Positions 41,192 to 50,709 of a stretch of 64,000 nt of DNA are shown one piece after another. The first letter of the stretch is position 1. Each line of letters starts with the position of its first letter. A program made the position numbers and the translations under genes. The stretch is from Mycolicibacter heraklionensis (GTDB taxonomy: Bacteria > Actinomycetota > Actinomycetes > Mycobacteriales > Mycobacteriaceae), in contig NZ_CP080997.1 in the NCBI RefSeq assembly GCF_019645815.1, positions 2,360,880 to 2,424,879 of the forward strand. Reading direction: 5' to 3'. The notes under the pieces are model-generated. The model did not search any database. It saw only the letters and a program-made list of their open reading frames with translations, and was not told the origin of the DNA.

Positions 41192-41839
41192 CTACCGACC
41201 GTCGCCTGCGGGCGCCATCAGATCGATTGCGGTGGCGAACTTGCCGACGAAGGGCCGGGGATAACCACCGATTCCGATGCCGGACATCCACTCCGCGGCG
41301 GCGTCCGGGTGGTCGATCCATCGCTGTGCACTTGCCGCACTGTCGATTTCCAGCAGCGTCATCACCTCATGCCCGTCGTCGACTGCTTGATACACCCACA
41401 CTTTGCGCACTCCCGCGCCGGCGAACCGGTCCAATGCGGCGTGCACCTCGGCCATCAGGTCCGCGGGGTCGGCAACGGTGGCAACTGCGCCGACGATCAC
41501 CTCCGAACCGTCCTGCTCATCGCCGGGCTGGGTCAGGTTGATCTTCTCGGTGACCTCGCCGGCGAAGATCGCGGGCAGATCGTTGACCCCGGAGCGGTCG
41601 AACCATTCGAATACCGCGGGGGAGCGCAACAACTCCTTGACCGAGACCCGGTGCCGCAGGCCGATCGTGACCAGCACCCGGTCCGGCTCGAACTCCGAGG
41701 TGTAGAGCACCGCATGGCGGGCGCCCAGGTTGAGAAGCGGGGAGTGGTCCTGCTGGATCAGCGACCAGGTCCGACCCACGTCGTCGACCCGGTAGTCCAG
41801 AGCCAGCACCAGCGAATGCGGATCGTTGCGGTAGGCCAT
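41192..41839 (-). CDS. Duplicated alpha/beta-barrel-like protein in an iron-regulated operon (Rv1874-like)
   Basis: A 215-residue soluble protein of unknown function. The two halves are similar: residues about 38-103 (GARHAVLYTSEFEPDRVLVTIG onward) align with about 144-208 (GVRKVWVYQAVDDGHEVMTLLE onward), both ending in an F-x-G-x-(V/F)-(T/A)-x-x-I-(N/D)-L pattern. Each half looks like a dimeric alpha+beta barrel (ABM/NIPSNAP-like) unit, so the chain may be a fused dimer. ATG 41839 gives the start typical of mycobacterial homologues; ATG 41887 is an alternative that would sit 6 bp from the IdeR boxes. It is followed by bfd after 10 bp. Confidence 0.8.
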   Translation of the reverse strand: MAYRNDPHSLVLALDYRVDDVGRTWSLIQQDHSPLLNLGARHAVLYTSEFEPDRVLVTIGLRHRVSVKELLRSPAVFEWFDRSGVNDLPAIFAGEVTEKINLTQPGDEQDGSEVIVGAVATVADPADLMAEVHAALDRFAGAGVRKVWVYQAVDDGHEVMTLLEIDSAASAQRWIDHPDAAAEWMSGIGIGGYPRPFVGKFATAIDLMAPAGDGR

Positions 41840-41893
41840 GCCACAGCCCGACGTGCCGACACGGCGCCCGGGCGAAGCAAGCTTCATACTGAT

Positions 41894-41912
41894 GTAGTCT
41901 AGCCTAACCTTA
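41894..41912. promoter_or_regulatory. IdeR iron box, copy 1
   Basis: Read on the minus strand, TAAGGTTAGGCTAGACTAC matches the IdeR/DtxR consensus TTAGGTTAGGCTAACCTAA at 15 of 19 positions. It lies between the start of the 41839 gene and bfrA. Iron-loaded IdeR would repress the minus-strand operon and could influence bfrA. Confidence 0.75.
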
Positions 41913-41931
41913 TTAGTAGAGTCTAACCTAA
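41913..41931. promoter_or_regulatory. IdeR iron box, copy 2 (abuts copy 1)
   Basis: On the minus strand TTAGGTTAGACTCTACTAA also matches the 19-bp consensus at 15 positions, with both outer arms intact. It begins at the base after copy 1 ends, so the two boxes form a head-to-tail 38-bp tandem. Paired IdeR boxes are known at iron genes of mycobacteria, where two dimers bind together. Confidence 0.78.
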
Positions 41932-42111
41932 GTCCTACAGATTGAGCGGGGCGCAGGGGAGCCGGCGTCCCGAATAGTCGTGTCAAAACACGGGTAAACA
42001 CCGCGCCGTAACCGGTCACCTGCACTAGATTGAAATTCGGCGCGTCACCGCGATGAGCGAACCCGTCCGTCGCGGCCGGCCTGCGAGGTTCTTCCTACAA
42101 GAGGAGTCATC

Positions 42112-42591
42112 ATGCAAGGCGACCCCGAGGTTCTCAAACTGCTCAACGACCAGCTCACCAGTGAACTCACCGCGATCAACCAGTATTTTCTGCACGCGAA
42201 GATGCAGGACAACTGGGGCTTCACCGAGCTGGCCGGCCACACCCGCGAAGAGTCGATGGAGGAGATGCGCCACGCCGAGACGGTCACCGACCGGATTCTG
42301 GTACTCGGCGGCCTGCCCAACTATCAGCGCATCGGCTCCCTGCGCATCGGCCAGACGATCCGCGAACAGTTCGAGAGCGACCTGGCGCTGGAAAACGACG
42401 TGCTCAACCGGCTGCGGCCCGGCATCGTCATGTGCCGCGAAAAGCAGGACAGCACCACCGCCAAGATTCTCGAGACCATCCTCGTCGATGAGGAATCCCA
42501 CATCGACCACTTGGAAACCCAACTGGAGCTGATGGACAAGCTCGGCGAGGCGCTCTACTCGGCGCAGTGTGTCTCGCGCCCGCCGTCGTGA
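42112..42591 (+). CDS. bfrA: Bacterioferritin (haem-binding iron storage ferritin)
   Basis: BfrA stores ferric iron in a 24-subunit shell with haem at subunit interfaces. The 159 residues keep the ferroxidase ligands Glu18, Glu51 and His54 (LTSELTAINQYF, EESMEEMRHAE) and the axial haem ligand Met52, with a second EESHIDHLE site near residue 127. A GAGGAG-like site precedes the ATG. A TAGATT hexamer at 42026-42031 could be a -10 box. The upstream intergenic region contains two IdeR boxes, which in mycobacteria activate bfrA when iron is plentiful. Confidence 0.97.
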   Translation: MQGDPEVLKLLNDQLTSELTAINQYFLHAKMQDNWGFTELAGHTREESMEEMRHAETVTDRILVLGGLPNYQRIGSLRIGQTIREQFESDLALENDVLNRLRPGIVMCREKQDSTTAKILETILVDEESHIDHLETQLELMDKLGEALYSAQCVSRPPS

Positions 42592-42607
42592 TCGACGCAG
42601 CCGGAGT

Positions 42608-44653
42608 ATGACCGAATCGACGCCGGTCGCCGACGATGTGCGACCCGCGCCGGTCAGTCCGCACCGCCGTAACCTGATCTTCCTGGCGATCGTGTTCGGC
42701 CTGCTGATGGCCGCCCTCGACCAGACCATCGTGGCGACCGCGTTGCCGACGATCGTGTCGGATCTGGGCAACGCAGGGCATCAGTCGTGGGTCGTCACCA
42801 GTTACCTTCTGACCTCGACGATCGCGACGATCCTGGCGGGCAAGCTCGGCGATCTGTTCGGCCGCAAGCGGGTGTTCCAAGCCGCCGTGCTGTGCTTCGT
42901 GGCCGGGTCGGTGCTGTGCGGGTTGTCCGCCTCAATGGGCATGTTGGTCGGTGCCCGGGCACTGCAGGGCATCGGCGGGGGTGCCGTCACGGTGACCGCA
43001 GCCGCACTCATCGGCGAAGTCATTCCGCTGCGCGATCGGGGGCGCTACCAGGGCATGCTGGGCGCCGTTTTCGGGGTCACCACCGTCATCGGCCCGCTGC
43101 TGGGTGGCTACGTCACCGACTACCTCACCTGGCGATGGGCGTTCTGGATCAATCTGCCGATTTCGGTGGTCGTGTTGATCGTGGCCGGCGTGGCGATACC
43201 GGCCTTGGCGGGCCGTGCCAAGCCCGTCATCGACTACGCCGGGATCGTGCTGATCGGCTTGGGCGCCACCGGGTTGACGCTGGCCACCAGCTGGGGCGGT
43301 AGTCGCTACGCCTGGGGATCGCCGGCGATCATCGGACTGTTCGGCGGGTCGGTGCTGGCGCTGGCGCTGTTCGCCCTCGTGGAGAGCCGCGCTGCCGCGC
43401 CCATCCTGCCGATCCGGCTGTTCGCCGACCCGGTGTTCGCGGTCTGCTGTGTGCTGGCGTTCGTCGTCGGCTTCGCGATGCTGGGCGCGCTCACCTTCCT
43501 GCCCACCTTCATGCAGTACGTCGACGGTGTCTCGGCGATCACCTCGGGGTTGCGCACCCTGCCGATGGTGGTCGGCATGCTGGTGACCTCCACCGGCAGC
43601 GGCGCACTGGTGGGACGTACCGGCCGTTACAAGATCTTTCCGGTGTTCGGCACGGCCCTGATGACGATCGCGTTCACGCTGATGTCCCAGATGGACGCCG
43701 CCACTCCGGCGTTGCTGCAGTCGGTCTACCTGGTCATCCTGGGTGCTGGCATCGGGCTGTCGATGCAGGTCCTGGTTCTCGTCGTGCAGAACACCTCGAG
43801 TTTCGCCGACCTCGGAGTGGCCACGTCCGGGGTCACGTTCTTCCGGACCATCGGCAGCTCGTTCGGCGCCGCCGTGTTCGGGTCGCTGTTCGTGAACTTC
43901 CTGGGCCACCGGCTGGGCTCGGCGCTGAGTAGCGCCGGACTGGCCGCCGGCGCGGCCGACTCGCCCGAGGCGGTGCGTCGGCTGTCGCCGCAGCAGGCGG
44001 AGCCGATCGTGGCGGCCTATGCCGACTCACTCGGGCAGGTGTTCCTGTGCGCCGCGCCGGTCGCGCTGGTCGGGTTTGTGCTGGCCCTGTTCCTGCGCGA
44101 GGTCCCGCTCAAGGAACTGCGCGACAGCGCGGTCGATCTGGGCGACGGGTTCGGCATGCCCACCAACGCGTCGTCGGACGATCTGTTGGAGAACGCAATC
44201 GGGCGACTGCTGCACAACGAACCGGGAATGCGGCTGCGCTCCATCGCGCTGCGGCCGGACTGCCAGCTCGACGTCGCCGGGCTGTGGACCGTGTTACGGA
44301 TCTACCGGTACACGCAGGTGTTTCGGACCGCGCGGCTCAGTGACATCGGCAAGCGCCTGCGGGTGCCCTACGAGATCCTCGAACCCACCGTCGATCGGCT
44401 GGTGGCTCAGGGTTACGTGCTGCGCGAAGGCGATCACCTCGGTCTTACCCGGGCCGGTCTGCGTCAGGTCGGGTTCGTGTCCTCGCTGGTACAGGATTGG
44501 GTGGTCGACAAACTGGCCCGCTCGCCCGGGTTCGAGGGCCGTCCGGATCGCGCCGAGGTTTCAGCCGCGCTGGAGCGGATCGCCCGCCGGGCCGTCATCG
44601 ATCCCGACGATGCGGGCGAGTCGGCGGAGTTCAGCGGCACCGCCCACGGCTGA
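42608..44653 (+). CDS. MFS (DHA2-type) drug exporter with C-terminal winged-helix-like domain (Rv1877-like)
   Basis: A proton-driven multidrug exporter of the 14-helix family. The 681 residues begin after helix 1 (FLAIVFGLLMAALDQTIVATALPTIVSDLG, the DHA2 motif) with LGDLFGRKRVFQ as motif A. Helices run to about residue 515. The last ~160 residues are soluble and include SDIGKRLRVPYEILEPTVDRLVAQGYVLREGDHLGLTRAG, which reads like a winged helix. ATG 42608 with GGAGT before it is preferred to an upstream GTG at 42569. It starts 16 bp after bfrA. The substrate is unknown. Confidence 0.93.
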   Translation: MTESTPVADDVRPAPVSPHRRNLIFLAIVFGLLMAALDQTIVATALPTIVSDLGNAGHQSWVVTSYLLTSTIATILAGKLGDLFGRKRVFQAAVLCFVAGSVLCGLSASMGMLVGARALQGIGGGAVTVTAAALIGEVIPLRDRGRYQGMLGAVFGVTTVIGPLLGGYVTDYLTWRWAFWINLPISVVVLIVAGVAIPALAGRAKPVIDYAGIVLIGLGATGLTLATSWGGSRYAWGSPAIIGLFGGSVLALALFALVESRAAAPILPIRLFADPVFAVCCVLAFVVGFAMLGALTFLPTFMQYVDGVSAITSGLRTLPMVVGMLVTSTGSGALVGRTGRYKIFPVFGTALMTIAFTLMSQMDAATPALLQSVYLVILGAGIGLSMQVLVLVVQNTSSFADLGVATSGVTFFRTIGSSFGAAVFGSLFVNFLGHRLGSALSSAGLAAGAADSPEAVRRLSPQQAEPIVAAYADSLGQVFLCAAPVALVGFVLALFLREVPLKELRDSAVDLGDGFGMPTNASSDDLLENAIGRLLHNEPGMRLRSIALRPDCQLDVAGLWTVLRIYRYTQVFRTARLSDIGKRLRVPYEILEPTVDRLVAQGYVLREGDHLGLTRAGLRQVGFVSSLVQDWVVDKLARSPGFEGRPDRAEVSAALERIARRAVIDPDDAGESAEFSGTAHG

Positions 44654-44679
44654 CGGCCAAGCCAGCTAGCATCCTGGCT

Positions 44680-45174
44680 ATGAGCCGAATCGGGGACTTT
44701 CCCGCAGACGACGTGATGGGCTGGATGGTCAAGTCACCCGAACTTGCGGTCGGGATCGGCGGATTCAGCACCGCGGTCTACAACAACGGCCGGTTGCCGA
44801 TGCGCACCCGCGAGCTGGCCCGGATGGTGATCGCGTTCGACAACGAGTGCACGGTATGTGTCAACACCCGTGACGCCGACGGCCCAGCGGCCGGGGTCGA
44901 CGAGGATCTTTACGAGCACGTATCGCAGTGGCGCACCTGGCCGGGCTATAGCCCCCAGGAGCGGCTCGCGGCCGAGTTCGCCCATCGCTTCGCCACCGAT
45001 CACACCGGCCTGCGGGACGACGAGGACTTCTGGTCGCGGTGCGCCGAGCACTTCAGTGACGAACTGCTCGCCGACCTCGCGCTGTCGTGTGCGCTCTGGC
45101 TGGGAATGGGGCGGCTGCTGCGCACCCTCGACATCGGACAGGCCTGTGCGCTGACCCTGCCCAGCAGGGCTTGA
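44680..45174 (+). CDS. Carboxymuconolactone decarboxylase (AhpD-like) family protein
   Basis: A 164-residue all-helical protein of the CMD/AhpD superfamily. The motif ELARMVIAFDNECTVCVNTRDADG carries a CxxC pair (about residues 57-60) but lacks the following His of AhpD (NTR instead of SHE), so peroxidase-type chemistry is uncertain. It begins 26 bp after the exporter gene. The role is unknown; related proteins often act as redox or lactone-decarboxylating enzymes. Confidence 0.85.
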   Translation: MSRIGDFPADDVMGWMVKSPELAVGIGGFSTAVYNNGRLPMRTRELARMVIAFDNECTVCVNTRDADGPAAGVDEDLYEHVSQWRTWPGYSPQERLAAEFAHRFATDHTGLRDDEDFWSRCAEHFSDELLADLALSCALWLGMGRLLRTLDIGQACALTLPSRA

Positions 45175-45181
45175 TCCGGAC

Positions 45182-45631
45182 TCAGATCAGGCCGGTGGCG
45201 TCGAACATCCACGACATGTCGGCCTGGGCAAGGTCCTCCAGCCAGGTCGGCGGCGCGTGGGCCGTCAGGCCGGCCATATCCCAGTAGTCTTTCCACAGCG
45301 TGATCTTTCCGTCGATCACCTTGTGCACTGTGACGAAGCGCAGCAACGCGCTTTCCCCGGTGGCCCAGTTCCACGTTTCAGAGTGCTCGTAGAGCACGTC
45401 GGACCCGTCGGCGACCAGCAGGCCCGCGTGGTTCTCGTATCCGGCCAGCGGCTCCAGACCGATCTTGAGGCGTTTGACGATGTCGTGTGGCCCGCGGGCG
45501 GCCGCGGCCGGGCCGACCGGCATGTCGACATAGATGCAGTCTTGCGCCAGAAAGGGTTTCACCGCGTCCCAGTCACGACGCGATAAGGCCTTCCACATCC
45601 CGGCGACGATGTGTTTGACGTCAGCCGGCAT
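45182..45631 (-). CDS. SnoaL / limonene-epoxide-hydrolase-like (NTF2-fold) protein
   Basis: A 149-residue NTF2-like protein: HIVAGMWKALSRRDWDAVKPFLAQDCIYVDMP opens the cone fold, and FVTVHKVIDGKITLWKDYWDMAGL closes it, resembling limonene-1,2-epoxide hydrolase relatives with the internal Asp/Arg region (ARGPHDIVKRL). It may hydrolyse an epoxide or isomerise a small lipid; this is family-level only. It is convergent with the CMD gene, 7 bp apart. Confidence 0.83.
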   Translation of the reverse strand: MPADVKHIVAGMWKALSRRDWDAVKPFLAQDCIYVDMPVGPAAAARGPHDIVKRLKIGLEPLAGYENHAGLLVADGSDVLYEHSETWNWATGESALLRFVTVHKVIDGKITLWKDYWDMAGLTAHAPPTWLEDLAQADMSWMFDATGLI

Positions 45632-45741
45632 CCCGATACCGACTTCCGGCGCAGCACATCACATGCCGGAATATACGCCGGCGCTGGACAGGCGTCCGAG
45701 CGGCACTGGTGCGCCGTTTAGAGTCTGGTGCGGAGGTGGGC

Positions 45742-47700
45742 ATGGCTGATCGTAGGACGGCGCGCAAAGTCGGATTGGTGCTGGCGGCAGCTGCTGCGGC
45801 GGGGGTCGCCGGCGTCGCAATGCGGAAGTCGGGGGCCGCGCGTCCCCGCAAGACCAACCCATCGCCGCTGAGCCCGGAGTGGACAGCCGGACCTGCGCGC
45901 TACGGCGTCGGGATACGGCGCAATGTCGCGGTGGAGATGAGCGACGGCGTCGTACTGCGCGCCAATATCCATTACCCCACCGTCCCCGAGACCGGCGCGC
46001 CGGCTGAAGGGCCGTTCCCGGTGCTGCTGTCGGTGACCCCGTATGGCAAGTTGGCGCCGCCGCCCGCGGCGCAGTTAGGTGGCGGGCCCTCGCCGCATCT
46101 GATTCGGCGGGGCTACATCGAGGTGATGGTCGACGTCCGTGGCACCGGGGCATCCGGCGGCTCGTTCGAGATGTTCGGCGCGGACCAGACGCGCGACGGC
46201 GTCGAGCTGGTCACCTGGGCAGCCACATTGCCCAACTCCAATGGCCGAGTCGGCATGTTCGGTATCTCCTACCTGGCCATCAATCAGTTGTTCACCGCGG
46301 CCGCGGTGGGCCCGGACTCACCGCTGAAGGCGATCTTCCCGGTGATGGCCGCCAACGACTTCTATCGGGATGCCGCCGCCATGGGCGGGGTGTCGCACCT
46401 GCGTACGGTGCGCGCCTACGGCTCGGTGTACGCGTTGCTCAACGTGCTCAACCCGACGCTGGAGTTCTTCACCCCCGGCAGCCATTCGCGGCCCCGTGCC
46501 GGCGGGCTGGCCGCGGTGCGCCAGCGCGGCAGAGCCCAACGCGGCTACTTCGGGCCGCTGATCGCCGAGGCGCGCACCGGCGGTGATGCCGCCTACGACG
46601 GGCCGTTCTGGGACAGCATGCGGCCCGACTTGGTGCTGCCCGAGATCGCCGCCAACAATGTGGCTGTTTTCCTGACCGGCGGTTGGCACGATGCCTTTCA
46701 GCGCGGCGCACCGCTGAACTATGCGGCGTTGCAGAACGCCTACACCGGCCGGCCGCCCAATGCGCCGATGGTGCCCGGGCAACCCCTGACCGACCGAATC
46801 AAACTGATGATGGGCCCCTGGTACCACGTTTCGGACTATGGCGGTCTGCACCTGCTGGATCTGCAACTGCGCTGGTTCGATTATTGGCTCAAAGACGATG
46901 CGGCTGCGGCTATCTCGGGTGCACCGTTCACCTTCCAGGCGATCGGTGACCGGCGCTGGTACCACACCCGCGAGTACCCGATTCCCGAGGCGACGCCGAC
47001 CCGGCTCTACCTGTCGCACGCCGGTCGGTTGACTGTCGACGCTCAGGAGGAGCAAAGCCTCGCCGCGTTGCCGTACCGCTCGCACGGTCCGGTATCGGGG
47101 CGCAGCCTCGAACAGTGGTCGTTGGGGCTGAACAGCTTTGCTACCACTGTGGCCGGCGGACGTACCCGGCACGACCAGGACAACCGCCGGGTGCAGCGGG
47201 GAGCTCTTACCTACACCACCGAGGCGTTCGACTCGCCGACACTGATCGCCGGACCGATCACGCTGCGTGTGCAGGCGACGGCCGACACCGCCGAGACGCT
47301 CTGGGTCGCGCACCTCGACGACGTCGCACCCGAGGGAGTCAACCGCCCGCTGACCATGGGAGCGCTGCTCGGCTCGCACCGCGAGTTGGACCCGGACCGT
47401 ACTTGGTACCTGCCGGATGGCACCGTGCTGCGCCCCCAACACATCAGCACCCGCGCTGCGGTGCGACCGGTGGAGCCGGGGGAGTTGACCGGCTACGACA
47501 TCGAGATCTTCCCGACAGCGGCGCTGATGGCGCCGGGGCACCGGTTGCGGCTGACGTTGACCACCTACGATTTTCCGCACCTGGTACCGACCGCGGCCAC
47601 CCGCCAGGCGCTGGCGGGCGGCCTTTACCAGGTGCAGCAGGGCGGCCCCACCCCGTCGTTCCTGCTGCTGCCGCTGGCCGACCCGGACAGCCTGGCCTGA
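45742..47700 (+). CDS. CocE/NonD-family hydrolase (X-Pro dipeptidyl-peptidase-like), probably exported
   Basis: The 652-residue product has an N-terminal hydrophobic stretch (RKVGLVLAAAAAAGVAGVAM) and an alpha/beta-hydrolase domain: VEMSDGVVLRANIHYP, YIEVMVDVRGTGASGG and the nucleophile elbow GRVGMFGISYLAINQ. The CocE C-terminal jelly roll starts near residue 440 (GPISVQ-like segments such as GPITLRVQATADT). ATG 45742 after GGAGGTGGG is preferred to 45709. Related to Rv1835c, which in M. tuberculosis lies beside the Rv1836c gene but here is about 40 kb away from that homologue. It is an esterase or peptidase of unknown substrate. Confidence 0.88.
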   Translation: MADRRTARKVGLVLAAAAAAGVAGVAMRKSGAARPRKTNPSPLSPEWTAGPARYGVGIRRNVAVEMSDGVVLRANIHYPTVPETGAPAEGPFPVLLSVTPYGKLAPPPAAQLGGGPSPHLIRRGYIEVMVDVRGTGASGGSFEMFGADQTRDGVELVTWAATLPNSNGRVGMFGISYLAINQLFTAAAVGPDSPLKAIFPVMAANDFYRDAAAMGGVSHLRTVRAYGSVYALLNVLNPTLEFFTPGSHSRPRAGGLAAVRQRGRAQRGYFGPLIAEARTGGDAAYDGPFWDSMRPDLVLPEIAANNVAVFLTGGWHDAFQRGAPLNYAALQNAYTGRPPNAPMVPGQPLTDRIKLMMGPWYHVSDYGGLHLLDLQLRWFDYWLKDDAAAAISGAPFTFQAIGDRRWYHTREYPIPEATPTRLYLSHAGRLTVDAQEEQSLAALPYRSHGPVSGRSLEQWSLGLNSFATTVAGGRTRHDQDNRRVQRGALTYTTEAFDSPTLIAGPITLRVQATADTAETLWVAHLDDVAPEGVNRPLTMGALLGSHRELDPDRTWYLPDGTVLRPQHISTRAAVRPVEPGELTGYDIEIFPTAALMAPGHRLRLTLTTYDFPHLVPTAATRQALAGGLYQVQQGGPTPSFLLLPLADPDSLA

Positions 47701-47704
47701 GCTG

Positions 47705-48172
47705 CTAGGGCTGTTCTGCGACCTCGCGGATTCGCTCCAAGGTGCGCCGCATATCGCGAATGTTGTTGCGCTGCCGTAGAAAACCGCCGAATGCGTAGTA
47801 GTACACGGTGGTGAGGAAGGAATTGGCCAGCTGGAACGATTCGGTGACGTCGGTGCCATCCGCAGTGGGGGTGAGCTCGTAGCGCCACCGGTTCACCGCA
47901 CGGTCACCGGCGAGCACCGCGAAGCCGAACACCCGGTTCGGCTCGCACTCGGTGACTCGGCAGGTGGTCCAGTACACCGGCCCGATCCCGTTGCGTCGCA
48001 CATGCCCGCGGAATCGTGCGCCCACCGCGGGACCATCGGCACCGTCGAGCCATTCAGCCTCAAAGGTTTCCGGTGAGAACTTCCCGATGTTACGGACGTC
48101 GGCCACCAGATCCCAGATCCGCTCGGCCGGGGCCGCCATATGAACTGTCGCCGAACCCTGCATGTTCGCCAT
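47705..48172 (-). CDS. SRPBCC (START/polyketide-cyclase-like) protein
   Basis: The 155-residue product has the SRPBCC pattern: GSATVHMAAPAERIWDLVADVRNIGKFSPETFEAEW, then GARFRGHVRRNG and a C-terminal long helix (RRTLERIREVAEQP). Such proteins bind hydrophobic ligands in a deep cavity; ligand and role are unknown. ATG 48172 is used; the frame stays open upstream into the terminator hairpin region, which argues against a longer start. It is convergent with the CocE gene, 4 bp apart. Confidence 0.85.
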   Translation of the reverse strand: MANMQGSATVHMAAPAERIWDLVADVRNIGKFSPETFEAEWLDGADGPAVGARFRGHVRRNGIGPVYWTTCRVTECEPNRVFGFAVLAGDRAVNRWRYELTPTADGTDVTESFQLANSFLTTVYYYAFGGFLRQRNNIRDMRRTLERIREVAEQP

Positions 48173-48216
48173 CCAATCACGTCGGCGGCGCCACGGTAAC
48201 CCCATCGGGGACAAAG

Positions 48217-48252
48217 CACTGGGCCCCATCCGGAATCGGATGGGGCCCAGTG
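48217..48252 (-). terminator. Strong hairpin after fbpB
   Basis: A perfect 16-bp inverted repeat (CACTGGGCCCCATCCG, loop GAAT, then its exact complement) lies 28 bp after the fbpB stop. On the minus strand it is followed by CTTTG, a weak U-tract, so it fits an intrinsic-type terminator of fbpB, separating it from the downstream SRPBCC gene. It may also stabilise the fbpB mRNA end. Confidence 0.85.
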
Positions 48253-48280
48253 GTAAGACCGCTGCGGTCGGGTCGGGTGC

Positions 48281-49604
<1,324 letters not shown>

Positions 49605-50708
49605 TTGGACACCGTACTGGGGCTGGCGATCACGCCGTCGACAATCGGCTGGGTCATGGCCGACGCGGGCGACTCGGGCTGCCCGACGGTTATCGGTGAA
49701 GAGCTGAGTGCCGCCGTCGGTGGCGCGGGACCCGACGTGGTGGCTCTGGCGGCGCAGGCGGCAGCGGTGGCTGCCCGGGCGCGCACCATGTTGGCCTCCC
49801 GTGGCGAGCGATTGCACGGCGTGGCAGTGACCTGGAGCGATGAAGCGGCGGTCGGCGCCGCGCTGCTGCTTGAGTCGCTGGCAGACGCCGACTTCGAACA
49901 CGTGGTTCCGGTGCGCTATAGCCGGGCTGCCGTGTCGCTGGCCGGCGGAATCGGCCCACGACATGCACCGGCCGCGGTATGCGTGGTCGAAGCCGGTGTG
50001 GCCACCCTGGTCCTGCCCGGAGCCCCGGATCCGATCGTCACCGCCTGTCCGATCGGCGGCGTCGACGATGTGACCGGCTGGCTGGCTGACGCCTTGGCCT
50101 CGGGGGGTCGGCGGCCGGAGCTGCTTATGGTGGCCGGATCGGTGCGGGGTATGGACCGGCTCGGACGCCGTTTGGAGTCCAAGCTGTCGATGCCGGTCTT
50201 CGTCCAAGGCGGAGCGTTTCAGGCGTTGGCGCGCGGGGCGGCCCTGACGCTGGCCCCGCACGCCGAATTGACCTCGGCGCCGCTTGAGTCGCCCGCGGCC
50301 GGCACGGAGATGGGTAACGCCGGCCGGCGCCGGGTGCGGTCACTGTCGTACGCCGGAGCCCTGCTGATGCTGGCGGGGGGAGCGGTGACATTGGTGTCCT
50401 CGGTGGCCGCCGCGTTGAGCTTGCAGCTCGGCCCAAACAGGGCAGTCCCGGATCTGCCTCCGCCGCAGCACGCGACGGTGGCCCGCGTCGCCGTTCCCGC
50501 CGCCCCACCGGCGGCCGCCCCGGCCCTGCCACCGTCACCCGCCGCGACGGCACCCCCGGGCGAGACCTCGGAAGAGGCACCCGCGGAATTCGGCTCGCTG
50601 TGGGACGCGCCGTTGGCTGACCCGGACCTGCAGGAACCTTCTCCGGATGGCGTCCCGTCGCTGCTGCAACGCGTTCGGGACCACATTTTCGGCCTTCCCG
50701 GCCGCTGA
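49605..50708 (+). CDS. DUF7159-type mycobacterial protein (ActJ-like ATPase fold, membrane-anchored, Pro-rich tail)
   Basis: A 367-residue protein with an N-terminal domain beginning LDTVLGLAITPSTIGWVM (about 1-210), a single transmembrane helix (YAGALLMLAGGAVTLVSSVAAALSL, about residue 255) and a Pro/Ala-rich extracytoplasmic tail. This layout is characteristic of mycobacterial DUF7159 proteins, whose function is not known. The start is probably TTG: 49605 begins the family-like sequence, while an in-frame TTG at 49590 is the alternative. It is divergent from fbpB. Confidence 0.75.
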   Translation: MDTVLGLAITPSTIGWVMADAGDSGCPTVIGEELSAAVGGAGPDVVALAAQAAAVAARARTMLASRGERLHGVAVTWSDEAAVGAALLLESLADADFEHVVPVRYSRAAVSLAGGIGPRHAPAAVCVVEAGVATLVLPGAPDPIVTACPIGGVDDVTGWLADALASGGRRPELLMVAGSVRGMDRLGRRLESKLSMPVFVQGGAFQALARGAALTLAPHAELTSAPLESPAAGTEMGNAGRRRVRSLSYAGALLMLAGGAVTLVSSVAAALSLQLGPNRAVPDLPPPQHATVARVAVPAAPPAAAPALPPSPAATAPPGETSEEAPAEFGSLWDAPLADPDLQEPSPDGVPSLLQRVRDHIFGLPGR

Positions 50709-50709
50709 C

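Noticed and set aside
42932..43909. Minus-strand open frame of about 325 codons within the exporter gene
   Set aside because: Product is almost all His, Gln, Arg, Asp and Gly; a mirror of hydrophobic codons on the other strand.
46318..47859. Minus-strand open frame of about 513 codons
   Set aside because: Antisense to the CocE-type hydrolase, with atypical composition and no recognisable domain.
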